From positions 1-22,880 of the forward strand of contig CAZEGV010000045.1 of the NCBI GenBank assembly GCA_964511645.1: a DNA stretch of 22,880 bases. Reading direction: 5' to 3'. Both the position numbers and the translations under genes were made by a program. The number at the start of each line of letters is the position of its first letter. Within the stretch, counting starts at the first letter, position 1. Positions 16,008-22,880 of the stretch are shown here, piece after piece. Origin of the DNA: CAZEGV01 sp964511645 (GTDB lineage: Bacteria; Bacteroidota; Bacteroidia; Cytophagales; JAAEPT01). The notes beneath the pieces are model-generated. The model was not told the origin of the DNA. It saw nothing but the letters and a program-made list of their open reading frames with translations, and did no database searches.

Positions 16008-17075
16008 ATGGCAAGATTTTATTTCTTTATAATTATATTTTTAGCTCTATTTTCTTGTAAGGAAAAAAGGAAAAATAGTGAGCAAGTTGTTTTTAAAGAA
16101 ATACCAGTTAAATATGCACAGCTTTTCTCTTTATCTAAGAGTAATACAGATTTTAAAGTTAAAATTTATAATCCTTGGGATTCAAAATTAGTTTATGACT
16201 CTTGTCTGTTTTCTCTTCGGGATACAATTAACCGCATAGCAGTTTTATCATCTGCCCATATTGGTTTTTTTAATGAATTAAAATCTTTAAATAAAATCAT
16301 TGCTTTAGGTCAAAAAAAATATATCTATAATGAAGAACTTAGAGAAAGAAATGACTTATTAGAACTTGGAGAAAATCATACTTTAAATGTAGAGGAAGTG
16401 ATTAGTTTGAACCCAGATATTTTGTTGGTTTCTGGATTTGAGCAAATGAGTCCTCAGCTACAATCCATCAATAAGTCGGGAGTAAAAGTTTTTCAGATGT
16501 TAGAATGGATGGAAAAACATCCTTTAGCTCGTGCCGAATGGATAAGAGTGGTTGGGCTTATTTTAGGGAAAACAAAAGAAGCAGATGAAATTTTCTCTGT
16601 TATCGAAAGAGATTATTTAAGTGCTAAAACATTAGCGAAAGCGAAAAGAAAAAAAACAGTACTGATAGGGAGCGAGTATAAAGATGTGTGGTATGCACCC
16701 GCAGGAAATAGTTATATGGCAACGTTACTCCGAGATGCGGGAGCTGATTATTATTGGAGCAAGGATATCAGTAGCGGTAGCTTGGCCCTTAATATAGAAG
16801 AGATTATTGATAAGCAAAGCGAAGCTGATATTTGGCTTAATCCAGGGATGGTGAATTCTCTGAAGGCTATAAAAGGATTTCATCATAAGGAATTTAAATC
16901 GTACCAACAAGGGGAAGTTTATGATTATATGGCGTGTAGTAGGATTAGTGGTGCAAATGATTTTTGGGAAAGCGGGGCAGTTAACCCTCAGTTTATTTTG
17001 AAGGATTATATCAAAATTTTATATCCTCAGTCTTTGCCTAATTATCAATTAAGATTTTACAAAAAAATAGAGTGA
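16008..17075 (+). CDS. ABC importer substrate-binding lipoprotein (BtuF/FepB-like)
   Basis: From ATG 16008 this is a 355-residue lipoprotein: a hydrophobic signal segment ends in the lipobox L-F-S-C with the lipidated cysteine at residue 17. The mature part is a type III periplasmic binding fold for ABC importers of iron-siderophores, haem or corrinoids. Landmarks are NRIAVLSSAHIGFF, the LNVEEVISLNPDILLVSG strand typical of this family, a central helix hinge (about 165-205), and YMATLLRDAGADYYW in the second lobe. The frame is open from 15942, but that longer start would bury the lipobox after 22 extra residues and lies upstream of a -7 box, so it is rejected. Its stop overlaps the GTG of the permease by four bases. 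The ligand is not decidable; no riboswitch is seen. Confidence 0.87.
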   Translation: MARFYFFIIIFLALFSCKEKRKNSEQVVFKEIPVKYAQLFSLSKSNTDFKVKIYNPWDSKLVYDSCLFSLRDTINRIAVLSSAHIGFFNELKSLNKIIALGQKKYIYNEELRERNDLLELGENHTLNVEEVISLNPDILLVSGFEQMSPQLQSINKSGVKVFQMLEWMEKHPLARAEWIRVVGLILGKTKEADEIFSVIERDYLSAKTLAKAKRKKTVLIGSEYKDVWYAPAGNSYMATLLRDAGADYYWSKDISSGSLALNIEEIIDKQSEADIWLNPGMVNSLKAIKGFHHKEFKSYQQGEVYDYMACSRISGANDFWESGAVNPQFILKDYIKILYPQSLPNYQLRFYKKIE

Positions 17076-18094
17076 TAACTAAGGCTATATATCGTTTGTG
17101 CCTGTTGGCTTTAGTGTCTTTAGGTTTTTTGTTTTTTGTATTGGACTTGATGATAGGGTCTGTTTATATTCCTTTTTCTGACCTGCTAGATGTGTTAATA
17201 GGAGTTGATGTCGGTCATGCTTCTTGGGAATATATTGTTTTAAACTATCGTCTTCCAAAAGCAGTAACGGCTGTACTTGTTGGGCTTAGTTTGTCTGTTT
17301 CAGGCTTGTTGATGCAAACTTTATTTAGAAATCCACTGGCAGGACCTTCGGTATTGGGTATTAGTAATGGTGCCGGAATGGGTGTCGCCGTGCTTATGAT
17401 GTCGTCTGTATTGGGGACTTGGGCGAGTACAAGTGTGTGGGGACTCGTATTGGCTTCGGTGTTAGGGTCTCTGTTGGTATTGGCACTTGTGTTGCTTATT
17501 TCTTTTAGGATGAAAAACATTTATTCTCTTTTGATTATTGGGATTATGATAGGAAGTGTTAGTGGGGCTATGATTAGTGTTTTACAATATTTTAGTAATG
17601 CTAAAGATATTCAATCATACGTTTTATGGACATTTGGAAGTCTTTCTGGGATGACTTGGACTTCTTTACAGATTTTAATTCCGATTGTACTATTCGGATT
17701 ATTGGCAATTATCCCTTTGTTAAAAGGGTTGAATGCGATGCTATTAGGCGAGACTTATGCGGAAGGATTAGGTATTAACATCAAAAGATACCGTGTTTTG
17801 GTGATTTTGATTACTTGCCTACTTGTAGGAAGTATCACTTCTTTTTGTGGACCAATTGCTTTTGTAGGCTTAGCTGTTCCGCATATTGCTAGGGCTTTAT
17901 ATCGTTCAGCCAATCACTATGCTTTGTTTCCTTTAAGTATTTTGATTGGCTTAAACTTAATGCTGATTTGTGACATTATAGCACAATTGCCATGGAGTAG
18001 TAAAGTGTTGCCAATTAACGCTGTAACAGCATTGATTGGTGCCCCAATTGTGATTTTGGTAGTGTTTAAGTCTAGTAAAACAGTTCAGGTATGA
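17072..18094 (+). CDS. FecCD-family ABC permease
   Basis: This 340-residue inner-membrane permease belongs to the FecCD/BtuC family, which forms a homodimeric channel for siderophores, haem or vitamin B12. About ten hydrophobic segments are visible. Family signatures are YRLPKAVTAVLVGLSLSVSG (about 59-78) followed by LMQTLFRNPLAGPSVLGISN, and near the C-terminus CGPIAFVGLAVPHIARALY, the region contacting the ATPase. The start is GTG at 17072, overlapping the upstream stop in GTGA; the end overlaps the next gene in ATGA. Both overlaps point to translational coupling within a three-gene operon. Confidence 0.95.
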   Translation: MITKAIYRLCLLALVSLGFLFFVLDLMIGSVYIPFSDLLDVLIGVDVGHASWEYIVLNYRLPKAVTAVLVGLSLSVSGLLMQTLFRNPLAGPSVLGISNGAGMGVAVLMMSSVLGTWASTSVWGLVLASVLGSLLVLALVLLISFRMKNIYSLLIIGIMIGSVSGAMISVLQYFSNAKDIQSYVLWTFGSLSGMTWTSLQILIPIVLFGLLAIIPLLKGLNAMLLGETYAEGLGINIKRYRVLVILITCLLVGSITSFCGPIAFVGLAVPHIARALYRSANHYALFPLSILIGLNLMLICDIIAQLPWSSKVLPINAVTALIGAPIVILVVFKSSKTVQV

Positions 18095-18855
18095 TACTAG
18101 AAACAAAAAAATTAAATATAGGTTATAAGGGGAGAGAATTAATTAAAGACCTTAACCTGAGTCTGAAAAAAGGAGAGATAACTACGTTGATTGGAAAAAA
18201 TGGAGTAGGAAAATCTACTTTATTACGGACTTTGCTAAATGAGACGTTAAAGCTGTCAGGTGATGTTTTTGTTCACGGGAAAAACCTAGAGCAATATAGT
18301 GCAGTAGATAAATCCAAGATATTTTCATTAGTGATGAGCAGTCAAGTAAGTAGTCTCAATCTTACTGTATATGACGTAGTGAGTATGGGGAGAATTCCTT
18401 ATCTCAATTGGTTGGGTAAGATGAGTAAAGAGGATAAAAAAGAGGTGAATAATAGTATTGTTTTACTTGGATTAGAATCGATGAAGCATCGGTTTATAAA
18501 TGAATTGAGTGATGGAGAAAGGCAAAAAGTAATGATTGCAAAAGCCCTTTGTCAAAACACTGAGATACTTATATTGGATGAGCCTACGGCTTATTTAGAT
18601 TTGAGTAATAGGATTGCTTTTTTTCGATTGATAAAAAAGTTAGCACAAGAGTTTAATAAAGTAATATTACTAAGTACACATGAATTAGAAATGGCTATGC
18701 AATTTTCAGATCAAGTATGGCTAATTAATCAACAAAAAGTAAGTGGTAGCACGTCTAAAGAGTTAATAACTAAAGGGTTACTTCAGAAAGTTTTTGATTT
18801 AAAATCAATTAATTACGATGAAAATACTGGAGGAATAAGTATTCGGTATTTTTGA
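18091..18855 (+). CDS. ABC importer ATP-binding protein (FepC/BtuD-like)
   Basis: This 254-residue cytoplasmic ATPase powers the adjacent permease. All motifs are intact: Walker A GKNGVGKST (35-43), Q-loop glutamine near 85, signature LSDGERQ (139-145), Walker B ILILDE (159-164) and H-loop STHE with H197. It is most like the siderophore/cobalamin class. Its ATG overlaps the permease stop by four bases, completing a binding protein-permease-ATPase set. The 202 bases behind it (to rimM at 19058) hold no gene and no clear terminator, only a short ATTGAC / GTCAAT dyad near 19013-19034. Confidence 0.95.
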   Translation: MILETKKLNIGYKGRELIKDLNLSLKKGEITTLIGKNGVGKSTLLRTLLNETLKLSGDVFVHGKNLEQYSAVDKSKIFSLVMSSQVSSLNLTVYDVVSMGRIPYLNWLGKMSKEDKKEVNNSIVLLGLESMKHRFINELSDGERQKVMIAKALCQNTEILILDEPTAYLDLSNRIAFFRLIKKLAQEFNKVILLSTHELEMAMQFSDQVWLINQQKVSGSTSKELITKGLLQKVFDLKSINYDENTGGISIRYF

Positions 18856-19057
18856 TTTTTTTTCCTTTCGGTAAATTGCTTATACCATTTTGATTGTAAT
18901 ATGCGTCTAGATTAGATTGAATTGTTTTTTGCATTATTAAGGCAAAATAATTTAGCATAACTAGTTACGGTAGATTATTTTAACAAAGAGAATGTGAAAA
19001 ACAAACAAGATAATTGACGTAGATTATAGTCAATATGGTATTAGTAGAGGGATTATA

Positions 19058-19585
19058 TTAATCTTCTAGATATACATCTAGCAATCCTTCTGGGAGGCTT
19101 ACAAACACTTTTTTTTGTATTAAATCAGCTTTTGTTACAATACCATCTACAACAGGGATAATGATTTCCCGGTCTTTATAGTCAACAATCATTAGGTCTT
19201 GTGCAGCACCAGTGTTAAAGAATCTCACAATTCCAATATTTCCTTCTTGGCTGTCAATAACTTCAAATCCTATGACGTCATGAAAATAGAATTGTTCTTC
19301 ATTTAGTATTGGTAACGCAGTAAGCGGTAGCCATGCAACTAATCCTTTTAATTCATTAGCTAACTCTACAGTGTTAATGTCTTCAAAACTTACAATTGCT
19401 TTTTGGCTTGTGACATTTATTTTTTTTATAAAATAAGGAACTAAGCTTCCGCTTAACTCTAAAAAAACAACATCAATTTTTTCATAAAAAAAAGGGGAGT
19501 CTACATCTAAATGAAGTATGACATCCCCTTTAAGTCCATGTAATTTAGTAATATATCCTAATTCAAAACAATTCTGTTTTTGCAT
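19058..19585 (-). CDS. rimM: Ribosome maturation factor RimM
   Basis: This 175-residue protein assists assembly of the 30S subunit head, binding uS19. The N-terminal beta-barrel domain starts with ELGYITKLHGLKGDV (about 8-22), and the C-terminal PRC-barrel shows FHDVIGFEVID (about 100-110) and the signature GAAQDLMIV with the following EIIIPVVDGIV. Length is normal. It is the second gene after rpsP with a 15-base gap, the common rpsP-rimM pairing, and shares its promoter. trmD and rplS, which often follow in other bacteria, are not present downstream. Confidence 0.96.
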   Translation of the reverse strand: MQKQNCFELGYITKLHGLKGDVILHLDVDSPFFYEKIDVVFLELSGSLVPYFIKKINVTSQKAIVSFEDINTVELANELKGLVAWLPLTALPILNEEQFYFHDVIGFEVIDSQEGNIGIVRFFNTGAAQDLMIVDYKDREIIIPVVDGIVTKADLIQKKVFVSLPEGLLDVYLED

Positions 19586-19600
19586 TGTTTTGTAGGTTCT

Positions 19601-20221
19601 TTACTTTGCTTCTTCCTCTTTTGCTTCCGCAACAGGCTCTTCTTTTTTAGTAGTTTTTTCAGCTGGTGCTTCTTCCGTAGTAGTTACTACCTCTTCAGAT
19701 GCCGTTTCTACGTTTTCAGTTACTTCTTCTGTTTCAGTTGCTACTTCCGCCTCTACAATTAAGGCTGCTTGAGCCGCTGCTACTTTAGCGTCTGCTTCTT
19801 CTTTTAGTTTTGTTCTACGTGCTGCCGTTTCTTTTATTGCTTTAGCTGCTGATTTTTCAGCGTCTTTAGAACGAGAATCCTCTAAAGAAGATTTATCAGC
19901 TTTATAAGCGTCAAATTTCTTGTCTGCTTCTTCTTGCGTGATAGCACCTTTATTCACACCTACTTGTAAGTGTTTACGGTACATTATCCCTTTAGTAGAA
20001 AGTAATTTACGAGCAATTTCTGTAGGCTCAGCCCCAGTCATTACCCAGTTAAATGCACTTTCTTCGTTTAGAAGAATTGTTTTAGGATTCATGCTTGGAT
20101 TGTATGAACCTAATTTCTCAATAAATTTACCATCACGTGGTGCTCTTGAGTCTGCTACGACGATGTCGTACACGGGTCTTTTTTTACGACCTCTTCTTGC
20201 TAATCTTATTTTAGTAGCCAT
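19601..20221 (-). CDS. rpsP: 30S ribosomal protein bS16 with long acidic tail
   Basis: Residues 1 to about 85 are a standard bS16 (ATKIRLARRGRKKRPVYDIV, GKFIEKLGSYNP, then GIMYRKHLQ). The remaining 110 or so residues form an extension rich in Ala, Lys and Glu, then nearly all Glu, Thr, Val and Ala. It is probably helical near 105-150 and disordered after that. The canonical protein is about 80-90 residues; extended bS16 is usual in Bacteroidota, though this tail is long. It is the first gene of the rpsP-rimM operon and uses an ATG about 50 bases from the predicted transcription start. Confidence 0.97.
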   Translation of the reverse strand: MATKIRLARRGRKKRPVYDIVVADSRAPRDGKFIEKLGSYNPSMNPKTILLNEESAFNWVMTGAEPTEIARKLLSTKGIMYRKHLQVGVNKGAITQEEADKKFDAYKADKSSLEDSRSKDAEKSAAKAIKETAARRTKLKEEADAKVAAAQAALIVEAEVATETEEVTENVETASEEVVTTTEEAPAEKTTKKEEPVAEAKEEEAK

Positions 20222-20231
20222 GTTTTTATTA

Positions 20232-20264
20232 AACGTTTTACGTTATTGATGGAGCACGTCCATC
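20232..20264 (-). promoter_or_regulatory. Two small hairpins in the rpsP leader
   Basis: The roughly 50-base rpsP leader contains two exact inverted repeats. GATGGA and TCCATC (20248-20253 and 20259-20264) enclose five bases. AACGT and ACGTT (20232-20236 and 20240-20244) enclose three, ending about 10 bases before the ATG. Ribosomal protein leaders are often targets of autoregulation, so these may bind bS16; that is inference. Confidence 0.4.
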
Positions 20265-20277
20265 CGATTTTAGTCTG

Positions 20278-20310
20278 CAAAGATAAAATCTAATCCTGAA
20301 TATACAAACA
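20278..20310 (-). promoter_or_regulatory. Bacteroidota promoter of rpsP-rimM
   Basis: On the minus strand the -33 element TGTTTG (20305-20310) and the -7 box TATCTTTG (20278-20285) are 19 bases apart, a full match to the TTTG / TAnnTTTG consensus of Bacteroidota primary sigma factors. Transcription should start near 20272, leaving a leader of about 50 bases. Confidence 0.78.
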
Positions 20311-20423
20311 TTTACTCTATACAATTTGTAAAAAAGGAAAGTACGATGAATTAAAAATATTTTTTTAGGGGATTGTACAACATTCAACGGGGCAATGCGC
20401 CCTAAAGTTAATTAATAATAGAA

Positions 20424-20507
20424 GATCATTACAAGGTGGGTAGTTTATCCTTTCAATTTTTTGTATTTTTATACTATGCGAAAAAAGCAAGTCACCTTGC
20501 AATGGTC
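20424..20507 (+). other. Long imperfect stem, possible small RNA or terminator
   Basis: GATCATTACAAGGTG (20424-20438) and CACCTTGCAATGGTC (20493-20507) can pair over 15 positions with one A-C mismatch and one G-U pair, around a 54-base loop. On the plus strand the second arm is followed by TTTTT. No gene ends upstream on that strand, so if this terminates a transcript, that transcript is a short non-coding one. Confidence 0.3.
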
Positions 20508-20589
20508 TTTTTAGCCTATTTCCTCTTTTCCTACTAACTCTTTCCCTCTTTTTACTTTTTTAGTCTAAATAAAAATATTATATTAGTGG

Positions 20590-20622
20590 TTACCTTATAG
20601 GTACTGATGGGATATAAGGTAA
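20590..20622 (+). promoter_or_regulatory. Perfect 10-bp inverted repeat upstream of the surface protein gene
   Basis: TTACCTTATA (20590-20599) and TATAAGGTAA (20613-20622) are exact complements with a 13-base spacer, ending 27 bases before the ATG at 20650. The 23-base centre-to-centre spacing, about two helical turns, suits a dimeric DNA-binding protein; alternatively it forms a leader hairpin. No clear -33/-7 promoter was found next to it. Confidence 0.4.
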
Positions 20623-20649
20623 TAAATGTATACTATATATATTACGATT

Positions 20650-22880
20650 ATGAAAAAAATATTATTGACATTATTGATTAGCATTACTGGTATAGCAACT
20701 ATTTTTGGGCAAGGAGAGGCTAATGTTTGGCGTTTTGGCTACAATATGGGGCTTGATTTTAATAATAACCCGCCTACTTTGATTGTACCTACAGGAGTTC
20801 TCAATAATAATTTAGCGGGAAGAGAAGGAGAGGGGTCTAGTATTATTTGTGATGCAGGAGGGAATTTATTATTCTATAGTGACGGTTATACCTTATATAA
20901 AGGGGGAAATGATGCTGTTATAGGAAATATTTCGGGAGGATATAGTACCTCTCAAACTGTGATTTTGCCTTATCCAGGTATTGCTAATCGATATGTATCA
21001 ATTAATATTAGAAATGGTGATTTTAATGCAGGGACAAATACGGTTCCTATTGGTACTCCTCCAGGAGGCTTGTCAAACAATGTAGGGACAGCAATAGATT
21101 ATACTATTGTTAATGCTACCAATGGCACTGATGCGGCAATAAATGCTGGGCAACAGAATGTATCAATGTATACAGGGATTATGTGTCAGGCATTAACGGT
21201 TGTTCCTGATCAGGTCAATGGGTATTGGATTGTAGGTCATGAGAAAGCTAATAATAAGTATGTAGTGGTTCATTTAACCAATGCGGGTTTTTCTTCTGGA
21301 GTGACATATAGTCTCGGCGGGACGGCTGTGAATGATATTGCATCGCTAAAGGTGAATTCATGCTCTAATCAGTTGGCAATAACTTTTTATGGGTCAAAAA
21401 GAGTAGATGTTGTTAATTTTAATAATGCTACAGGTCAAGTTACAGGTGTGGCGAAATCTATTACTTTTTTAGAAAATCAAGATCCTTATTATTCTGAGTT
21501 TTCTCCTAACGGGGATATTTTATATGTAACTCAATTGGGCACAGATTGGGGGAAAATCCCTAGAATTTATCAATTTGACTTAACGGCAGCAAATGTAAAT
21601 GCAGCAGGTTCTAGGTTTACTTTAGACAACACTGGACCTGGAGGGTCTGTTAACCGTGTTGGTGCGATTCAGTTAGGACCTGATGGAAAAATATATGTAA
21701 CTAACCATGGTGCTTGGGGGTCTCCAACCACAGGGAGACTAGGCGTAATTAACAATCCTAACATTTTTGGTACAGGTGCAGGTTATGTGCGTACACTTTT
21801 TTCTGATATTCCATCAGGTGGAGGGAATTCACATTTCTTTATGCATGGTTTACCACCAGTGTTACGTTCGTTTGTATCTAGTGTAGCCTCTCTCCAAATC
21901 GGTGGTGTAGATGCTTCTCAAACTACTATTTGTGTAGGAGAGAGTATTGATCTTACGGTTCAAGTTGATGGTACAGATGTAAAAGGAATTGATTGGCTTA
22001 TTACGGGTAACAATACAGGACATTTTACAGACCTAAATCAAGTGCCTTTTACATTTCCTAATCCAGGTCTTACTAATGTAAAAGTAGAAGTAACAGATAA
22101 TTGTAATAATAAGAAAATAGTAGATGTTGATATTGACGTATTGCCAATTATAACAGCAAGCGGTACAGTAGATATGACTAAATGCCCTAATCCAGAAATC
22201 ACGGGGTCAAGTAATGACCCTACTATTACTAATTTTAATTGGTATGATGGTGATCCAAGCTCAGGTGGTACTTTGATTTCTTCGGGACCTAAGTTAGTAG
22301 CTACAGAAAACACTTCTTATTGGGTAGAGCCAGCAGGGGCTTCTCATCCAGCAATTGGTGGGACTGCGACACCAGGGAATGGGGCTACAGCACCTCATTA
22401 TACTAAATTTACGCTACTTCAAAACTTGACTCTTTCCTCTGCAGATATCAGGATGTACTTGAATTTCGGTACTCAAACAGGTACTGTAGCTTGGGAGTTA
22501 AGAGAGGGTACTGTGACGGGGGCAGTTGTGGCATCAGGTGCTCTTCCTTATACTATTTCGGGGGTTACTTCGGTATCGTTTGATATTAATGCTTCTTTGA
22601 CAACAGGGGATTACTTTTTGGTTTATACGGGTAAAACAGGGACGGGTCTTGTTGGTCACGGAGGTGCTTATGTCGGTCCTTATAGCATACCAGGTGTAGT
22701 TGATATATTAGATGATGAAAAAGGCGGACCTTGGAATTTACATGACGGGCCTTTTAGACAGTTTGTTTTTACCAATGATTTACCTTGTAAATTAGTAGGA
22801 AAAGTAGATGTAGGAGCCTGTTGTACCGCTCCCACAGCTACACCTTCCCTCAATGCAACAACTAGTAAATTAACAGTTTG
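20650..22880 (+). CDS. Large secreted multidomain surface protein, truncated by window edge
   Basis: The frame is open from ATG 20650 to the edge (743 codons, no stop), so the C-terminus is missing. A signal peptide covers about residues 1-22 (cut near IFGQ). Residues 23 to about 400 resemble the beta-propeller-like N-terminal region of Bacteroidota surface proteins: NVWRFGYNMGLDFNNNPP opening, GNLLFYSDGYTLY, SQTVILPYPG, YSEFSPNGDILYV and IQLGPDGKIYVTNHG repeats. A PKD-like domain follows (about 415-500, with CVGESIDLTV and a FPNPGLTNVKVEV strand), then an Ig-like module (about 505-560, NWYDGDPSSGGTLI ... SYWVEP) like that in the chitinase, and a beta-sandwich region (about 575-700). Proteins of this build usually end in a T9SS or gliding-motility C-terminal domain; that end cannot be seen here. 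It is likely surface-attached or secreted. Confidence 0.85.
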   Translation, partial: MKKILLTLLISITGIATIFGQGEANVWRFGYNMGLDFNNNPPTLIVPTGVLNNNLAGREGEGSSIICDAGGNLLFYSDGYTLYKGGNDAVIGNISGGYSTSQTVILPYPGIANRYVSINIRNGDFNAGTNTVPIGTPPGGLSNNVGTAIDYTIVNATNGTDAAINAGQQNVSMYTGIMCQALTVVPDQVNGYWIVGHEKANNKYVVVHLTNAGFSSGVTYSLGGTAVNDIASLKVNSCSNQLAITFYGSKRVDVVNFNNATGQVTGVAKSITFLENQDPYYSEFSPNGDILYVTQLGTDWGKIPRIYQFDLTAANVNAAGSRFTLDNTGPGGSVNRVGAIQLGPDGKIYVTNHGAWGSPTTGRLGVINNPNIFGTGAGYVRTLFSDIPSGGGNSHFFMHGLPPVLRSFVSSVASLQIGGVDASQTTICVGESIDLTVQVDGTDVKGIDWLITGNNTGHFTDLNQVPFTFPNPGLTNVKVEVTDNCNNKKIVDVDIDVLPIITASGTVDMTKCPNPEITGSSNDPTITNFNWYDGDPSSGGTLISSGPKLVATENTSYWVEPAGASHPAIGGTATPGNGATAPHYTKFTLLQNLTLSSADIRMYLNFGTQTGTVAWELREGTVTGAVVASGALPYTISGVTSVSFDINASLTTGDYFLVYTGKTGTGLVGHGGAYVGPYSIPGVVDILDDEKGGPWNLHDGPFRQFVFTNDLPCKLVGKVDVGACCTAPTATPSLNATTSKLTV

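Larger units (their letters stand above)
20311..20649. other. Gene-free intergenic stretch with several inverted repeats
   Basis: No coding frame, tRNA or known RNA family is recognised here. Visible structure includes the TTGTACAA palindrome near 20373-20380, a GGGC-aatgc-GCCC hairpin (20390-20402), the long dyad 20424-20507 and the dyad 20590-20622. From 20507 to about 20570 the plus strand is strongly pyrimidine-rich. It separates the divergent rpsP and the large surface protein gene. An unrecognised small RNA is possible but unproven. Confidence 0.5.

Noticed and set aside
15850..16010. Cobalamin riboswitch before the ABC importer
   Set aside because: The divergent genes are only about 70 bases apart, too short for the roughly 200-base aptamer, and no B12-box-like sequence is present.
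18856..19057. Terminator or small RNA between the ABC ATPase and rimM
   Set aside because: Only weak AT-rich dyads are present; none has a convincing stem followed by a T tract.
19920..20249. Plus-strand open frame opposite rpsP
   Set aside because: It is a shadow of the strongly conserved bS16 reading frame and shows no protein-like features.
22038..22313. Minus-strand open frame inside the surface protein gene
   Set aside because: It overlaps a continuous plus-strand gene with clear domain content and has no start signals.

Overview
The window reads as a stretch of chromosome from an AT-rich member of the Bacteroidota. The markers are the Bacteroidota form of LptD, a bS16 protein with a long acidic tail, a DUF4421-type outer-membrane protein, a chitinase ending in a type IX secretion (T9SS) sorting domain, and promoters of the TTTG / TAnnTTTG type. 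There are no mobile elements, tRNA or rRNA genes, CRISPR arrays or phage modules. I cannot name the genus.

Layout. 50-2649 (minus) is an envelope cluster: N-acetylmuramoyl-L-alanine amidase, then an MCE/MlaD lipid-transport protein, then a SirB1-type transglutaminase-like protein. It is transcribed away from lptD (2686-5346, plus). A structured interspersed element follows at 5354-5478. Next comes a plus-strand run of lhgO (L-2-hydroxyglutarate oxidase), a two-membrane-segment GAF sensor-like protein, and a disrupted DUF4421 gene. metG (minus) converges on that run. An alpha/beta hydrolase and a T9SS-exported GH18 chitinase with one frameshift follow on the plus strand and end at a strong terminator. 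A minus-strand pair (START-domain protein, then a homing-endonuclease-like protein) is divergent from a plus-strand three-gene ABC importer of the FecCD/BtuCD type. rpsP-rimM lies on the minus strand behind a clear Bacteroidota promoter. A 428-base intergenic stretch with several inverted repeats precedes a large secreted multidomain surface protein that runs off the right edge.

How the genes work together. The first 5.3 kb serves outer-membrane and peptidoglycan maintenance. The chitinase and the last gene are secreted or surface proteins, probably exported by T9SS. The ABC genes import a siderophore- or corrinoid-type ligand, but no outer-membrane receptor is present. Most of the rest is housekeeping.

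I see no convincing undescribed multi-gene system. The observations most worth following are the structured repeat behind lptD, two recently broken genes within 4.5 kb, a chromosomal phage-nuclease-like protein beside a START gene, inverted repeats at several gene starts, and a divergent promoter region that implies leaderless transcripts.
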